From Phycisphaerae bacterium (lineage in GTDB: Bacteria; Planctomycetota; Phycisphaerae; UBA1845): 64,000 nt of DNA. Positions 16,703-26,380 of the stretch are shown one piece after another (position 1 is the stretch's first letter; the number at the start of each line of letters is the position of its first letter). The position numbers and the translations under genes were made by a program. Under the pieces are notes generated by a model. The model was not told the DNA's origin. It saw nothing but the letters and a program-made list of their open reading frames with translations, and searched no databases. The stretch spans positions 28,165 to 92,164 of the forward strand of contig JAJVHU010000058.1 of NCBI GenBank assembly GCA_022072505.1. The letters run 5' to 3'.

Positions 16703-17836
16703 ATGCTCGGGCGCATCGTGATCCGCTTCTTGAGAGGATATAGTGCTGGGGGCGTAGCCGTGGCGTGGAGGACATTCGTCGTCATTGCGGCAAGCCCTGT
16801 CCTTTCCGAGGTCGTGCATGGTCAGGAACCGGTTCCGGTGACGAAGTTCGAGAACGTACAGCCGACCCGGTACTGCGGCGTGAAGCGTCTGGCGGACGGA
16901 AGCGTGATTCAGACCACGGCGTGGATCGAGTCCAGCGGCAATACGGTTGCCGGCGACATGGATCTCGACTGCTTCGACGCGACGACGTGCAGCGAACCTA
17001 CGGATTGTGAAAGCTGCGTCTACTGGACGATCGGGGGTGGCTACTGCAACACGTTTGCGGTTGCGGATATGACGGTGGAAAGCGGATGCGAAGGGGGTCT
17101 GGCCGACACGGTTTCGTATCTGTGGGTATGGGGCTGTCAGGATGGCCGCCCGTCAACGTGTTTCATCGCGGTGTTTACCGGCCCGACGTTTCCGTCGGAA
17201 TGCTCGGATCAGGTTGGCTATGATCTGGACGAGGGCTTCGTCTCTGAGTACCCGCAATTGCCGTGTGGACGGTTTCGCACGACATTGGATCTGGAAGACC
17301 AGGTCGACCTGACGTTGTACCCGGGCGTGGCGGCTTATGGGATCTTCATCGCCCGCGAGTACGATGGCGTGAATCTTGTCCCGGCGTATTCTGCGGAACC
17401 GGTGCTGTGGAGCGCCAATGGTCTGACGGGCGGAGTTGAGCGAGCGGGATCGAACGGCCCGTTGCAGTATGACGACACGAATTGTGATGGTGTGCATGAT
17501 CCCGGTGAATGCCGACGCTACGATGACGGTCGCTGTCCGGATCCGCTGACCGCCGCGGTGGCGTTCGGGTCGGACACCCCCGGGGAATGCACCGGCGAAG
17601 AGGCGATCCGCAAGGCGCGCTGCCGCAGCGGCGGCAAGGTCGTCGTCAAGGTGATCCGCGGCGTCGTCGGCGAGGCGTTCCAGGTCCGTCTCGACACCGG
17701 CGAGGAAGCAGAAGGCGAGTTCAACAGCCGCTCGAAGGGCAAAGCGAAGTTCAACGGCGTGTCCTCCGGACGTAACGCGGCGACCGCCACGTTCGCCTGC
17801 GGCGACACCGATGTTCGCGTGTTCGACTGCCCGTAA
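16703..17836 (+). CDS. Secreted Cys-rich protein with shared C-terminal domain
   Basis: A 377-residue protein of unknown function with an N-terminal export signal (hydrophobic GGVAVAWRTFVVIAASPVL, cleavage probably near VVHGQE). The mature part contains about 20 Cys residues, often in close groups (CSEPTDCESCVYW), implying disulfides outside the cytosol. YDDTNCDGVHDPGECRRYDD resembles the calcium-binding DCNGNG segment of planctomycete secreted proteins. The last about 80 residues (from CTGEEAIRKARC to the end) align with the C-terminus of the BNR protein at 53942-55675. GGAGG precedes the ATG, and a promoter and palindrome lie upstream. Confidence 0.75.
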   Translation: MLGRIVIRFLRGYSAGGVAVAWRTFVVIAASPVLSEVVHGQEPVPVTKFENVQPTRYCGVKRLADGSVIQTTAWIESSGNTVAGDMDLDCFDATTCSEPTDCESCVYWTIGGGYCNTFAVADMTVESGCEGGLADTVSYLWVWGCQDGRPSTCFIAVFTGPTFPSECSDQVGYDLDEGFVSEYPQLPCGRFRTTLDLEDQVDLTLYPGVAAYGIFIAREYDGVNLVPAYSAEPVLWSANGLTGGVERAGSNGPLQYDDTNCDGVHDPGECRRYDDGRCPDPLTAAVAFGSDTPGECTGEEAIRKARCRSGGKVVVKVIRGVVGEAFQVRLDTGEEAEGEFNSRSKGKAKFNGVSSGRNAATATFACGDTDVRVFDCP

Positions 17837-18748
17837 CCGGGCCGCCGGTCGTCCGAGTGCGGTCCGGCCTGACCCGGGATGCCCGGGATGTCGCCGCAGG
17901 GACCGAGTCTGCCCCGCCGTACCGGATCAGCCCGGTATGTGCGGGGGTTTTGCAGCCCGATCCGACGAGAAAACCCGAGCCGCAACCGCGGCGTTGCAGG
18001 CGCGGCGGCAGGGCGTAGAATTCGCGGCATGTCGCGCGGGGTAGGCATTGTTCTGGCACTGAGCACGCTCGGGGTGGCGACCCGGGCGCCCACCGCGCCT
18101 TCGGTCCGGATTAAGAACGACGTGACGGCGGAATCCGCGCCGGACGGGCGGTCGGGTTCGCTGAACGTCGATCCGTCGAGTCCTCCATCCCGGCGCGGCG
18201 GCGACGGTCCTTCAACCCCTGAAACGTGCGATCCGCCGTCGCAGGACGGATATCCGGGAACGACGCACGGCGCCGGGTTTCCGTCGCATGACGCTCTGAT
18301 CCTCATCTGGCACGGCGGCGGCACCGACCGGGCCGCCCGGATCGCGTCGCCGGACCGGGCGAGCGTCGTGGCGGTGCGCGGCGAGGGATGCGTGGTCGAG
18401 GCGTTCCCGTCGTCTTCGCCGGGATGCATCGCCGCGCCGGATGTTGTGACAATTCGCCCGTGCGAACCTTCTCGATCCCGGACCTGGTCGCGTCCGCCGC
18501 CCGCCTGATCTCCCGTCGGCGGTTCGGGGGAGGCGGTGCGTGTGCTGAAAGAACTTCGCCCGCCCCGAACCCGGTCGTCAAAACCGCTTCATTGTGAGCC
18601 TTCCGGTACCAACCACCGGAGCATCAGTTCAATCATCACGGACGCGGAGCGGGAATCCCGTGACGCGCGTAAGACGTTCAGGTGACGCAAGGAACCGCCC
18701 GGCGCGAGGTCGAACCGTCGGCCGCGGCGAGACGGAATATCAGGAGTC
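17837..18748. other. Sparse region between secreted protein and secDF
   Basis: Some 900 bases with only one doubtful ORF (18029-18508). A small hairpin TCCGGT...ACCGGA lies near 18605-18623. Nothing else is recognisable; it may hold the secDF leader. Confidence 0.4.
18029..18508 (+). CDS. Doubtful ORF, possible small exported protein
   Basis: A 159-codon frame with a hydrophobic start (MSRGVGIVLALSTLGVATRA), then a Pro/Ser/Asp-rich low-complexity body. No homology is recognised and there is no good Shine-Dalgarno sequence. The composition is what any GC-rich frame would give, so it may be non-coding. Confidence 0.2.
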   Translation: MSRGVGIVLALSTLGVATRAPTAPSVRIKNDVTAESAPDGRSGSLNVDPSSPPSRRGGDGPSTPETCDPPSQDGYPGTTHGAGFPSHDALILIWHGGGTDRAARIASPDRASVVAVRGEGCVVEAFPSSSPGCIAAPDVVTIRPCEPSRSRTWSRPPPA

Positions 18749-21700
18749 ATGAGTATGTCGGATCAGAATCGCCCGCTGAAGTGGGGCATTGTGCTGTTCA
18801 CGATGGTGTTCGGCGTGCTGCTTTGTTGGCCGCCGAAGGAGCGGTTGAAGCTGGGCATCGACCTGGCGGGCGGGACGAGCCTGCTTTATGAGATCGACAC
18901 GACGGGTTTGAACGACTTCGAGGTCGCGGGGTTGTCGACGCGCGTGATGGAGATTCTGAAGGAGCGCGTGGATCCGAATCAGACGATGAACCTCGTCTGG
19001 CGTCCGGTGGGGAACACCCGCCTGGAGATCCAGATGCCGCTCCCCTCGCCCGAGGCACAGCTTCGCCGAGAGGTGAAGGAGGCGTCGTTCAAGGCGCTGC
19101 GCGAGCGGAACGTTCGGCGGTTTGAGATTGAATCGGCGTTGAGCGTGCCGCCGGACCAGGTCGACTCCGCGCTGTCCACGTTGACGCGCGGCGTCGGCGC
19201 GCGGACGCCGCTGTGGCCGGAGCTGCGGACCGCGGCGGACGCGCGCAAGGCCGCACCCGACGATTACGCGCTCCGCGAGGCGTACGAGGCGGTGCTGGAG
19301 CGCGTGCTGGCGACGAATCTGGACGAGGTCCGGCTGCGCGACATGCTGGAGTTGACGCTGGGGCGGAAGGAGGCGCGGGAGGCGGAACTGGCGAGCGTGA
19401 TCCAGCAGCACCCGGGATATGAGGATCTGATCAAGGCCGCGGCGTCGGTCTACGACGCCTGGGCGTCGAAGAAGAGCGCGCTGGAGGATCCGTCGGACCT
19501 GAAGCGTCGCCTCAAGGGGGCGGGCGTTCTGGAGTTCCGGATCCTGGCGGACCGCGACGCGCAGAACCCGACGTTCATCGCCTCGCAGGATCCGAATCTC
19601 CGGGAGCGCATCGACGAATACACGGAGTCGTTGCAGAAGCGCGGTCCGCGTCTGCGCACCGGCGATCATTACCGCTGGGTTCCGATCAAGGATCTCGCGG
19701 ATTTCATGGGACTGGACCGGCGCGGGGCGACGGAGACCGAATTCGAGCAGCGGCGGAACCAGTACGGGCAGATCATCGAGCGCTACGCGGGGCAGTGGTA
19801 CATCCTGGTCCACGAGGATCCGGAATACACGATGATCCGCACCCCCGGTCGGGACTGGAAGCTGGAGGAGGCGTTTCCGAACCTGGACTCGCGCACCGGT
19901 CAGCACATCGTCAGCTTCCGCCTCAATCCGGTGGGCGGCGACTTTTTCTCCGAATTGACGGGGAACAACGTCGGCCGCGATCTGTGCGTGGTGCTGGACG
20001 GACAGGCGATGTCCTTCGCCAACATCAACGAGCGCATCGGGCAGACCGGGCAGATTCAGGGGCGGTTCACCAGCGAGAAGGTCAACGAGCTTTGCCGCGT
20101 GCTTCAGGCCGGGGCGCTGCCGGGACGGTTGAAGGAGACGCCCCTGAGCGAGAAGACGGTGGGTCCGTCGTTGGGGGCGCACAACCTCGACATGGCGGAG
20201 AAGGCCTCGTTTTACGGTTTCATCGTCCTGCTGGTGCTGGTGGTGCTGTATTACGGGTTCACGGCCGGTCTGATCGCGGACCTGGCGCTGATCCTGAACC
20301 TGGTGTTGCTGCTGGCGTCGATGGCGTTCCTTCAGGCGACGTTCACGCTGCCGGGCATCGCCGGCGTGGCGTTGACGCTGGGGATGGCGATCGACGCGAA
20401 CGTGCTGGTGTTCGAGCGCATCCGCGAAGAGCGCGACCGGGGCGTGCCGATCAAGAAGGCGATCGCGCTCGGGTATCAGAAGGCGTTCTCGAGCATCATT
20501 GACGGCAACCTGACCACGATGATCACGTGCATCGTGCTGGGCTGGATGGGCAGCGAGGAGGTCAAGGGCTTCGCCATCACGCTCGGCATCGGGTTGGTCA
20601 TCAGCTTGTACACCTCGCTCTTCGTGACGCGCCTGTTCTTCAACACCCTCGTGGGTCAGGGGTGGGTCAAGGATCTGCGGATGCGCCGCCTGCTGACGAA
20701 GCCGTCGGTGGACTGGATGAGCCGGCGCAAGGGGTTCTTCGCGTTTTCGGTCGTGGCATCCATCCTGGGCCTGGGTTCGTTCCTGTATCTGAGCGTTCAG
20801 AACCGGGACGCCTTGTACGACATTGAGTTTCTCGGCGGGTCCAGCGTCGAGGTCGAGTTCCTCGACAACGTTCCGGTGACGGACGAAGACGTTCGAAAGT
20901 GGATCAGTTCGTCGGAGCCGGGGGTCGCGTCGGTGGCGAACTGGCTGGCGCAGGCGGCGGACGATCTTGAGGAGACGACGGTGCGGGCCGGCGAGACGCC
21001 GCGGACGTTCATCGTCGAATCCGCGAGCGACCGCCTGAACGGCGAGCAGATCCGGGCTCTCCTGCATGCCCAGGTGTCGGATGCGTGCGACGACATCCGG
21101 GTGACGGGCCAGGCCGTCGTGCTGACGTTGAAGTCCGACGTGCCGCTGACGCTGGAGGACTTGACGCAGCGTCGGAAGGCGGCGGCGGACGTGATCCGGG
21201 GGCGTGCGGCGCCGAACCTGCGTGGGGCGCGCGTGCAGTTGTCGCAGGAGGTCAGCTCGGGCGGCGGCGAGGCCGTGACGCGCTACTACGAGATCGTGAG
21301 CGTCGAGACCGACCTTCAGTTCGTGCAGACGGCGATCCTTGCGGTTCTGGGCGACAAGCTCAAGATCGAGGAAGTCGTCAGCTACCGGACGGTGAGCGAC
21401 TCGACGTTGACGAATGCGCCTTACTTCATCGTTGAAGAGGAGGATCGCTACCTGTCGGACGTGATCGGCGGGGATTACGTCGGGGACGTCAGCCGCTTCA
21501 AGGGCGGCGTGGCGGTGCAGGTCGAGCAACTCGACCCGCCGCTGACGATCGACGAGTTCAAGCAGCGGCTCGACCGGGTCCAGTTGCAGGCGGAGTATCA
21601 GGCGACGGCGGGGCGCGAACGCGACGTGCGTCCGCTCGGCGCGTCAGCGGGTATGCGCAACGGCGTCCCCGCGTACGACCGGTTCGTCGTGCTGACGGCG

Positions 21701-22537
21701 GACGACGCCCTGCCTTACTCCGACGAGGACGCGGCGCTGTGGCGCGACGCGGTGGCGGCGCCCGAGTTGAAGCTGGTCGAAAGCGCGCTGGGCACGTCGC
21801 GCACGCTGCGCAAGGTCATTCAGTTCGCGCCGCAGGTGGCCGAGGCGGCGCGGCAGGACGCCGTCGCGGCGATCATCGTCGCGCTCGGGGCGATCCTCGC
21901 GTACATCTGGATCCGGTTCGGCGGACTGGATTACGGACTGGCGGCGATCGTCGCGACGTTCCACGACGTGGCGTTCGTGCTCGGGGCGATCGCGTTCAGC
22001 CACGTCATCGGGGCGACGTCGATCGGGCAGGCGCTGGGCATCTTTCCGTTCAAGGTGGACCTGGCGATGATCGCGGCGCTGCTGACGATCATCGGATACA
22101 GTCTGAACGACACGGTCGTCGTCTTCGACCGCATCCGGGAGAACCGGGGGAAGGGGACGCTGAACGCGGGGCTGTTGAACACGGGGATCAACGAGACGTT
22201 GTCGAGGACGGTGCTGACGGGCGGGACGACGCTGGTGATGATCCTGTTCCTTTACACGATGGGCGGTCAGGGCATCCGCGGGTTCAACTACGCGTTCCTG
22301 ATCGGCATCCTGATCGGCACTTACAGCTCGATCGCGGTGGCGTCGCCGCTGCTGTTCCGCCCCGACAAGCTCTTCATCGTGTCGAAGCTGATCGCGGGGA
22401 CGCTGGCCGCGGCGCTGGTGCTGGCCAACGTGGATCACCGGGCGACGCAACTGGTGCTGCTGGCGATTCTTGCGGCGGGCGTGGCGTACTGGATTCTCCG
22501 GGGCCGGTCGGAGTCGGGTCGCCTCGCGCCGGCGTGA
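18749..22537 (+). CDS. secDF: SecDF fusion, protein-export membrane subunit
   Basis: Proton-driven accessory subunit of the Sec translocon that pulls exported proteins from the periplasmic side. SecD and SecF are fused in one chain of 1262 residues. The SecD half has TM1 near WGIVLFTMVFGVLLCW, the LGIDLAGGTSLLYEID motif, a large periplasmic part, then five helices around 485-640 with LGMAIDANVLVFERIREE. The SecF half starts near 655 (FFAFSVVASILGLGSFLYL), has YDIEFLGGSSVEVEFL, and ends with five more helices including ILAYIWIRFGG and IIGYSLNDTVVVFDRIRENR. AGGAG precedes the ATG. It is longer than usual SecDF fusions because of inserts in the first periplasmic domain and in the SecF half. It stands alone, without yajC beside it. 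Confidence 0.95.
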   Translation: MSMSDQNRPLKWGIVLFTMVFGVLLCWPPKERLKLGIDLAGGTSLLYEIDTTGLNDFEVAGLSTRVMEILKERVDPNQTMNLVWRPVGNTRLEIQMPLPSPEAQLRREVKEASFKALRERNVRRFEIESALSVPPDQVDSALSTLTRGVGARTPLWPELRTAADARKAAPDDYALREAYEAVLERVLATNLDEVRLRDMLELTLGRKEAREAELASVIQQHPGYEDLIKAAASVYDAWASKKSALEDPSDLKRRLKGAGVLEFRILADRDAQNPTFIASQDPNLRERIDEYTESLQKRGPRLRTGDHYRWVPIKDLADFMGLDRRGATETEFEQRRNQYGQIIERYAGQWYILVHEDPEYTMIRTPGRDWKLEEAFPNLDSRTGQHIVSFRLNPVGGDFFSELTGNNVGRDLCVVLDGQAMSFANINERIGQTGQIQGRFTSEKVNELCRVLQAGALPGRLKETPLSEKTVGPSLGAHNLDMAEKASFYGFIVLLVLVVLYYGFTAGLIADLALILNLVLLLASMAFLQATFTLPGIAGVALTLGMAIDANVLVFERIREERDRGVPIKKAIALGYQKAFSSIIDGNLTTMITCIVLGWMGSEEVKGFAITLGIGLVISLYTSLFVTRLFFNTLVGQGWVKDLRMRRLLTKPSVDWMSRRKGFFAFSVVASILGLGSFLYLSVQNRDALYDIEFLGGSSVEVEFLDNVPVTDEDVRKWISSSEPGVASVANWLAQAADDLEETTVRAGETPRTFIVESASDRLNGEQIRALLHAQVSDACDDIRVTGQAVVLTLKSDVPLTLEDLTQRRKAAADVIRGRAAPNLRGARVQLSQEVSSGGGEAVTRYYEIVSVETDLQFVQTAILAVLGDKLKIEEVVSYRTVSDSTLTNAPYFIVEEEDRYLSDVIGGDYVGDVSRFKGGVAVQVEQLDPPLTIDEFKQRLDRVQLQAEYQATAGRERDVRPLGASAGMRNGVPAYDRFVVLTADDALPYSDEDAALWRDAVAAPELKLVESALGTSRTLRKVIQFAPQVAEAARQDAVAAIIVALGAILAYIWIRFGGLDYGLAAIVATFHDVAFVLGAIAFSHVIGATSIGQALGIFPFKVDLAMIAALLTIIGYSLNDTVVVFDRIRENRGKGTLNAGLLNTGINETLSRTVLTGGTTLVMILFLYTMGGQGIRGFNYAFLIGILIGTYSSIAVASPLLFRPDKLFIVSKLIAGTLAAALVLANVDHRATQLVLLAILAAGVAYWILRGRSESGRLAPA

Positions 22538-22686
22538 GCGGCGAACGTGCTTGCGGCGCGTCGTTGCGTTTTCTGATCCGAAGAAGGAGCGGATGCCGCG
22601 GTCCGGGCGCCTGGCCCGGATCGCGGGTTTGCGCGCCGGGCGCCCGGTTTGATGCTTCGCGCTCCGGACGGTAAAGGTCCGAACCG

Positions 22687-24492
22687 ATGCCCGTCACCGT
22701 CAAAGTCAGAACGTCAGCCCGCTCCGGACCGGGGACCGCGCATCCGACGCGAGAGCGCGCGGGTTCGAAGTCACACGATCCCGGATCGGATGAACCGTCC
22801 GTCGAACCGCTGCCGAAGCTGGGCGCGGAGGTTGCGTCGCGATGGGCGCTTCTGACGTTGTTCGTCGTCTCGGCGGGTCTGCGCAGTCTGATCCACCCGG
22901 CGGTCTCGGCGTGGCCGGTTTCGTTCGTGTGCCTTGCGCCGTGGATCGTCGGGGCGGGGCTGTCTCGTCATCCCGGTCGCGTCTACGCGTTCACCTTTCT
23001 CGCGTCGTCCGCGTTCTACCTTGTGAACATGTCGTGGCTGAAGCAGGCCGCCGGACCGTGGTACGCGGCGCTGGCGATCTACATGACGTTGTTCGAGGTG
23101 CTGGCGGCGTGTCCGCTGCGCCACCTGATGCGCCGGCGGGCGGTTCCCCTGGCGATCGTGTTCCCCGTGTTGTGGACCGGGCTGGAGTTTCTGCGGGGGA
23201 TCCTGTTTTCCGGGTTTCCCTGGTTCATGCTCGCCCACAGCCAGTACCGCGTGCTGACGCTGATTCAGACGGCCGATCTGGTCGGCGCTTACGGCGCGAC
23301 GTTCGTGACGGCGGCGGTCAACGGCGCGGTCGCGGATCTGGCGTTGGCGCGGCTGGGGCGGGGGTCCGCGACGGCGGCGGGGCCGCGCGCGCGTCTTGCG
23401 CGGATCGGCGCGATGACGGCGGGTGCTTTGCTCCTGTTCAGCATCGTTTACGGGCAGGTCCGGTTGCGCACCAGCCGCCTCCTTGAAGGTCCGCTGGCGG
23501 CGACGATCCAGGGGGACTACCTGAACGTCGTGACGGGAGACGAGGCGTCGGCGCGGCAGAAGTTCGCCCGCTACCGCGAGTTGATGACCGCCGCCGCCGC
23601 GCATCGCGCGGACCTTTATCTGCTGCCGGAGTCGACCTGGGGGATGATCCTGTCGCCCACGCATCCCCGCCCCTCGGATTATGAATACGTTGAGGAGTTC
23701 AGTCGTCGGACTCGCGGCGTGGTGGTGATGGGGGCGGCGACGGTCGAGTTCCGGCCGTATGACCTCGTGGCGCCGGAGCGCGTTTACAATTCCGCTTACG
23801 TGTTTCACCCCGACGGCGGCGAGCCCGGGCGCTACGACAAGCGGCACCTCGTCTACTTCGGCGAGATCGTGCCCTTCCGGTTCGGGCGGCTCCGTCCGGT
23901 TTACTTCTGGCTGAACGCGCTCGTGCCCTTCAGCGGACCGAACAACGTCGAGTTCTCGACGTTCCCCGGCGAGTCGTTCCGGACGTTCACGATGCAGGCG
24001 GCCTCGCAGGACGGGCGGGCGTGGCGTTTCGGCATCCCGATCTGCTACGAGGACGTGATGCCCTACATCAGCCGGGAGTTCGCCGCCGACCCGGACCGCC
24101 GCAAGCGCGTTGATTTTCTGCTGAACATCAGCAACGACGGCTGGTTCGGGCGCGGCACGCAGCAGGAGCAGCACCTTTCGACGTGCGTTTTCCGCGCGGT
24201 GGAGAACCGGCTGGGCATCGTGCGGTCGGTCAACACCGGGGTGAGTTGTTTCATCGATCCGACGGGGCGGATTCATGACCGAGTCAATCCGAAGGGACCG
24301 CCGCCGGGGGCGGACAACTCCGGTTTTTCCGTGGCCCGGGTCATGACCGACGACCGATTAACGTGGTACAGCGTCCACGGCGACGATTTCGGGTGGGCTT
24401 GCCTGCTGGCGGCGGCGGCGTTCTGCCTCGACTACGTCTTCGCCCGCGCGCGGGGACGGGGTTCGTCCGTGGCGCAGGAGAACACGGCGTGA
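22687..24492 (+). CDS. lnt: Apolipoprotein N-acyltransferase
   Basis: Inner-membrane enzyme that N-acylates the lipid-modified Cys of lipoproteins, using a nitrilase-type Glu-Lys-Cys triad. In 601 residues: a 50-residue Pro/Ser-rich N-terminal extension, six or so membrane helices (about 50-260), then the nitrilase domain with LLPESTWGM (Glu), DKRHLVYFGEIVPF (Lys), PICYEDVMPY (Cys) and ISNDGWFG...QEQHL, and a final helix (GWACLLAAAAFCLDYVF). The downstream HEAT-repeat gene overlaps it by GTGA. Its presence implies triacylated lipoproteins and fits the lipoprotein signals seen elsewhere in the window. Confidence 0.93.
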   Translation: MPVTVKVRTSARSGPGTAHPTRERAGSKSHDPGSDEPSVEPLPKLGAEVASRWALLTLFVVSAGLRSLIHPAVSAWPVSFVCLAPWIVGAGLSRHPGRVYAFTFLASSAFYLVNMSWLKQAAGPWYAALAIYMTLFEVLAACPLRHLMRRRAVPLAIVFPVLWTGLEFLRGILFSGFPWFMLAHSQYRVLTLIQTADLVGAYGATFVTAAVNGAVADLALARLGRGSATAAGPRARLARIGAMTAGALLLFSIVYGQVRLRTSRLLEGPLAATIQGDYLNVVTGDEASARQKFARYRELMTAAAAHRADLYLLPESTWGMILSPTHPRPSDYEYVEEFSRRTRGVVVMGAATVEFRPYDLVAPERVYNSAYVFHPDGGEPGRYDKRHLVYFGEIVPFRFGRLRPVYFWLNALVPFSGPNNVEFSTFPGESFRTFTMQAASQDGRAWRFGIPICYEDVMPYISREFAADPDRRKRVDFLLNISNDGWFGRGTQQEQHLSTCVFRAVENRLGIVRSVNTGVSCFIDPTGRIHDRVNPKGPPPGADNSGFSVARVMTDDRLTWYSVHGDDFGWACLLAAAAFCLDYVFARARGRGSSVAQENTA

Positions 24493-25619
24493 AGACAGAC
24501 GCACGGGGTGAGCGGGTTCCGCTGAACCGACGGGCGGCGGACGGTGCGAGGGGGTGCGGGTGGATGCGGCTTGCGCTGCTGCTGGCGGCGGCGGGCGCCG
24601 GGTGCGCTGCGCCTGGGCCGGCGGATCCGTATCCGGCGACGTTGTCCGGTCGTGGGGGAGCCGCGACTTCCCCGGATCTTGCGCGGGAGTGCCTGCGGCG
24701 GGCGGTCGTATACCCGGACAATCCTGTCGTGCGCGCGGCGGCGGTGGAGGCGATGGCGGCGGCGGACGATGAGACGTTGCGCCCCCGGATCCGCCTGGCG
24801 CTTCTCGATGAGCATCCTGGGGTGCGCTTTGCGGCGTGCGCGGCGGTCGGTGATCTGAGGGACGAATCCGCCGACGCCGCCGTGCGAAAGCTGCTGGACG
24901 ACCCGGACGCGAGCGTGCGGGCCGCGGCGTTGTACGCAAGGCACGGGCTGGGGCATCGGGAACGCTCCGGCGAACTGGTTGACCTGCTTCTGACGCATTC
25001 GGATTCGCTCGTCCGGTGCAACGCGGCGATGCTGCTGGGGCGGCTGGGCGAATCGAGCGCCGTGCCGCCGCTGGCGCGAGCGATGCGCGACAAGGATCCG
25101 CGGGTGCAGGACTTCGCGCTCGAGGCGCTCGCGGCGCTGGGCGTTGAAGAGGCGCGATCGCAGCTTCATTACATGTCTCACAGCGGGATCGGGTCGCAGG
25201 AAGCGTTCGCGGTCGGGGCGCTGGGGGCGGCGCGGAATCCGGCGGACGCCGAACTGCTGAAGGAAAAGCTCGGAAACGCAGCGCATCTGGAGACGCGGCT
25301 GGCGGCGGCGCGGGCGCTCGGGCGCCTGGAGAATCGCGACGGGCTGGATATCTCGCTGAAGGGTTTGAGCTTCAACCGTCCGCGGCGGGAGGAATCCGAC
25401 GATGCGCCGGAGGCGCAGCGCGTGCGCATCCGCTTGATGGCGGCGGCGGCGCTGGGCGACATCGGCGATCCGGCGGCGCTGCCCGCGCTCGTCCGGATCC
25501 TGGAGCGCGACGAGGATCCGCGTCTTCAGGTGGCGGCCGCGGGCGCGATCCTGAAGATTTCCCGCGAAGCGCCCGCTCCGTTTTCGTCGCCGCCGCCGAC
25601 TCCGCTTACGAAACCGTAG
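24489..25619 (+). CDS. HEAT-repeat protein, probable lipoprotein
   Basis: A 376-residue protein made mainly of HEAT-like helical repeats, for example VRFAACAAVGDLRDESADAA, VRAAALYARHGLGH, VQDFALEALAALGVEEARS and LRVAAAGAILKI-type units, so a scaffold or binding role is likely. A hydrophobic segment LALLLAAAGAGC near residue 27-38 resembles a lipoprotein signal ending in Cys. The GTG at 24489 overlaps the lnt stop and has AGGAG at 24476-24480; an ATG at 24564 would put the signal at the very start and is a fair alternative. Confidence 0.75.
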   Translation: MKTDARGERVPLNRRAADGARGCGWMRLALLLAAAGAGCAAPGPADPYPATLSGRGGAATSPDLARECLRRAVVYPDNPVVRAAAVEAMAAADDETLRPRIRLALLDEHPGVRFAACAAVGDLRDESADAAVRKLLDDPDASVRAAALYARHGLGHRERSGELVDLLLTHSDSLVRCNAAMLLGRLGESSAVPPLARAMRDKDPRVQDFALEALAALGVEEARSQLHYMSHSGIGSQEAFAVGALGAARNPADAELLKEKLGNAAHLETRLAAARALGRLENRDGLDISLKGLSFNRPRREESDDAPEAQRVRIRLMAAAALGDIGDPAALPALVRILERDEDPRLQVAAAGAILKISREAPAPFSSPPPTPLTKP

Positions 25620-25654
25620 CCCTGTTGCACGCGGAATCGTATGACACGTTGTTT

Positions 25655-25713
25655 CAAAACTCGCTTGAAAGGCCCGAAAGGCGCGCTTCCTTCCGGGCGC
25701 GGCTCGGTTTTGA
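25655..25713. repeat. Dispersed repeat, inverted mate of 1568-1626
   Basis: Runs from CAAAACTCGCTTGAAAGG through GCGCTTCCTTCCGGGCGCGG to CTCGGTTTTGA, and matches the reverse complement of 1568-1626 over 59 bases. It fills much of the gap between the HEAT-repeat gene and the mreD-like gene. Confidence 0.7.
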
Positions 25714-25855
25714 AACCGCGTTTACGTCGGCTGCCCGTCCGAGCCGCGCCCGGGAGAAAGCGGGCCTCTCATGTTGATCGAGCGGGGTTTCGGACGGCGT
25801 GTACGACCTTCCCGGCGCGGCACGAAGGTAGGGAGTCCAACGGAGCCGGAAGTCG

Positions 25856-26380
25856 ATGCGGGCGTGGGTGCTGATTTTGCTGGCGGCGATCGCGGTAACG
25901 CTTCAGGGTGTCGTTGCGCCGCGGCTTCAGTGGGGGGCGGCGCGGCCGGACTTTCCCCTCATGCTTGCGGCGTTTCTGTCGCTTCACGCGAGCCGCCCGG
26001 TGCGTCTTTGCGGCGGGTGGATCGTTGGGCTTGCCCTGGATGTCGCGAGCATCGAGCCGGTCGGGGTGTTCACGGTCAGCTACGGCTTGGCGGGGCTGGC
26101 GCTGGCGGTCGTGCGGGATCGGGTGTTCATCTATCACGTGGCGGTGCAGATCGGGCTTGTGATCGTGGCGGGCGTGATTCTGTCCGCGGCGCTTCTGCTT
26201 TATCGAGGATTCGCGTGGCCGGGGACGCTGGGCGGTTTCACGGCGGAATTCCGGGCGGCGACGACGTCCACCTTGTACACGGCGTGCGCTGCGCCGCTGG
26301 TGTTTTACCCGCTGCTGTGGGGCGCCAAGGGGCTCGGCATCCCTCCCCCGGGCTACCGCGCGCGCCGAGGCGCGCCGTGA
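25856..26380 (+). CDS. MreD-like rod-shape-determining membrane protein
   Basis: A 174-residue protein with about five membrane helices and the MreD layout: an N-terminal VLILLAAIAVTLQGVVAPRL, then RPDFPLMLAAFLSLH, and GGWIVGLALDVASIEPVGVF, equivalent to the conserved GLLxDxxSxxPLG loop. MreD partners MreC and RodA in wall elongation, but neither mreB nor mreC is adjacent, so the assignment rests on topology and this one motif. Confidence 0.6.
   Translation: MRAWVLILLAAIAVTLQGVVAPRLQWGAARPDFPLMLAAFLSLHASRPVRLCGGWIVGLALDVASIEPVGVFTVSYGLAGLALAVVRDRVFIYHVAVQIGLVIVAGVILSAALLLYRGFAWPGTLGGFTAEFRAATTSTLYTACAAPLVFYPLLWGAKGLGIPPPGYRARRGAP

Noticed and set aside
18740..21529. 929-codon open frame on the minus strand antisense to secDF
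   Set aside because: Its product is a His/Arg/Gln-rich string without any domain, as expected from the antisense frame of a GC-rich gene; secDF has full family homology.
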